Below are positions 62,122-64,000 of a DNA stretch of 64,000 nucleotides, piece after piece. The notes under the pieces were generated by a model. The model ran no database searches. It was not told the origin of the DNA and saw only the letters and a list, made by a program, of their open reading frames with translations. Source of the stretch: Psettodes erumei. Lineage: Eukaryota > Chordata > Actinopteri > Pleuronectiformes > Psettodidae. A program made the position numbers and the translations under genes. The stretch is from positions 329,001-393,000 of the forward strand of contig JAFBJZ010000656.1 in NCBI GenBank assembly GCA_016785225.1, given 5' to 3'. The stretch's first letter is position 1; each line of letters starts with the position of its first letter.

Positions 62122-64000
62122 CTGGATGGAGAGATGGAAAGAAGAATAAAAAAGATGGGAAACTTGGTTCAGCAATTATATGTATGTGTATACTACTGTT
62201 AGGCTCATCATGTTATGTTCAGTCTCAGTGGATGCAAAAACTTAATTGCAAAAAATATTTTCCACCAATGGGAAAAATGTATGGCAGACATGTTTCAAAT
62301 CAGTGTTTCTAATCATCACCTGGAGGCTCTAATGTACATACAGTAACTCCAAAGTACACAGTGTCTAAGATCATTGTAGTTTTTGGAAAAGTTTATATTT
62401 TGGGAATTAAAACTAAAAGACAATAGTTTAAATGGAACAAAGTGCATTTTTTGTTGAATTTGTTGACTTTTAACTGAATCAACCCCACTCCTGAGGTAAA
62501 TTACAAGGTAAAAGGTGACCTATGGCATGCTCTGATTTTCACAATGGTAATATCACATTAAACCTCAGAACCTTGTCTGATGTTTTTTTCTCCCTAAATA
62601 TCTACCATTAAAACATTTTTCATGGCACGATAAAAGCAAGTAAGCAGATGGTGGCTTTTTACACAAAAAATCCAAATCTTGGATTATAATGCCTGCTGTC
62701 CTGTGTGCTAGTTTAGTACAACGAAAGAAAAAAAAAAAAAAAACAACTATACTACACACGACTAGAGTCATATTCAACTGTAATTGTACAACTGAAGGGA
62801 GAAAATCCACAAATCATGAGATTAGTGGTAGCCCTCTGCAGAAAGATGATGCACTATGTTAGGAGTTGGGGGCATACACACATACATGCTCACACACACA
62901 CACATGCGCACCCACTAGAGTAGGATGGGTTGCAGTGTTAACTCGGGCAGCAATGGTGAGTACAATGTTATCATAACCAAGACACACCATGAAAATACTA
63001 TGCGTGAACTTTGGAGTCACCAGAAGGTGTGTTTGATATATAGCCTAGAAGATACTGCCTTCAAGCAAACTTCCAGCAAATGTGTGGAGGTACTATATGA
63101 AACAGTGTGTCCAAATGCAGACAATAGACAATAGACTGACAAAATGACTCTGCAGTAATAACTGAGAAACTGCAGTAACAGACTGTAACTGGGATTGGTA
63201 ATATACCATCACTTTCATTACCATGTCAACCAAGTTTCCAAACTCTGAAAACATATTTTCTTACCAAATGAGCTAAATTCAATGGCTTGATTGGAAAGGC
63301 AGAACAGGGAATAAAGTGATATAAACCATTGGTATGTACCTTTAAAGAACATGTTAGTCCAAAGAGGTCATTTGCAGTGGTGTGCTGGGTGACTATTGCC
63401 CAGGGCTCTGCTAGGAAGAGTGGTGGGTATGCATGCAATCTCCACACTCACTGGTTTTATATGGTATGAATGTATGTGTTGTATGTGTGTGTGGCAGAGA
63501 AGGCTATAGAAGGAAAGACTGGGACCTATGTGTAGAACTGACATTTCACGTAAACTGTGTGTGCATATAAATGGAATGGCTTTTTAAGCTGATGTGTCAG
63601 GGTGTGTGTGCGCAAAGAAGAATCCATCTGGGAAAGGGAGGGATATTACAGATGATATCTGTTGTCGCCATGTTAAAGGTCATGCAGAACTTTGTGTGAG
63701 CGCGTGTGTGTGTGTGTGTGTTCTGTCTCTTTGGAGCACTGCTCAGTTGGGGTGCGGTGTGCCGGAGAACCCAGCAGTAAAGGGCATCACGCAACTGACC
63801 GGCAGCATGGAGTCAAATCTGTCTCACACATACTTACTGCACAGGCACACACACACATAGAAGCTGCAGTGTCACATGCACACTCAAGGTGACAACAGGC
63901 ATCCACTCTCACACAATATCATCCCTTCCCTTACTTTGACTGTCTGTTAGAGACACATGCACATGTGCGCGCGCACACACACACACTGAGCTGGCCTGGG
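62122..64000 (-). other. Intron of ttc7a
   Basis: Non-coding sequence upstream (minus strand) of the last ttc7a exon, extending to the window edge. It contains a poly-A/T tract near 62726-62743 and several CA/TG runs (near 62890, 63700, 63970). No further exon is seen. Confidence 0.55.
63966..63986 (+). repeat. CG/CA alternating dinucleotide tract
   Basis: GTGCGCGCGCACACACACAC-type alternating purine-pyrimidine run near the right edge of the window. Confidence 0.8.

Overview
This window is vertebrate nuclear DNA, most likely from a percomorph teleost fish. Its genes have many short exons with GT-AG introns, long non-coding stretches and abundant CA/TG microsatellites. It also carries a decayed Tc1-type transposon of the kind common in fish and a small inverted-repeat element family seen in several copies. 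I found no prokaryotic, viral, CRISPR or tRNA/rRNA features.

Layout from left to right. (1) 1-5707, plus strand: the last 11 coding exons of a PLEKHH2-type MyTH4-FERM gene, with a ~1.5 kb 3' UTR. (2) 9146-11603, minus strand: a complete nine-exon epcam encoding 307 aa, convergent with plekhh2. (3) 16674-35734, plus strand: a giant type I membrane protein of at least ~2,580 aa. Its order is signal peptide, 34 tandem EGF modules, NIDO, AMOP, VWD, a cadherin/Ig-like (He_PIG-type) module, more EGF modules, a SEA-like region, a calcium-binding EGF, a transmembrane helix and a short tail. The C-terminal half is organised like MUC4, with the mucin region replaced by EGF repeats. (4) 41898-44976, plus strand: calmodulin (calm2), complete, 149 aa. 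(5) 47728-53805, plus strand: stpg4, complete, 241 aa, including two small 5' exons. (6) 61903-62121, minus strand: the last coding exon of ttc7a, with 62122-64000 being its intron.

The order epcam(-), calm2(+), stpg4(+), ttc7a(-) mirrors human 2p21 (TTC7A, STPG4, CALM2, EPCAM), which independently supports the gene names. Two things differ from human: the giant EGF/NIDO/AMOP/VWD gene sits between epcam and calm2, and the plekhh2 end abuts epcam.

The genes do not form a functional pathway. Epcam and the giant protein are both predicted epithelial or cell-surface proteins transcribed head to head about 4.8-5 kb apart. The others are a calcium sensor, a sperm-tail-repeat protein, a TPR scaffold and a cytoskeletal FERM adaptor. 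The most unusual object is the giant EGF gene: 33 of its 34 N-terminal EGF modules lie in just two uninterrupted exons, one pair of modules is tandemly duplicated, and its VWD lacks the GDPH cleavage motif. Its first coding exon could not be placed. Exon boundaries come from reading frame plus GT/AG sites and are unconfirmed by transcript data.
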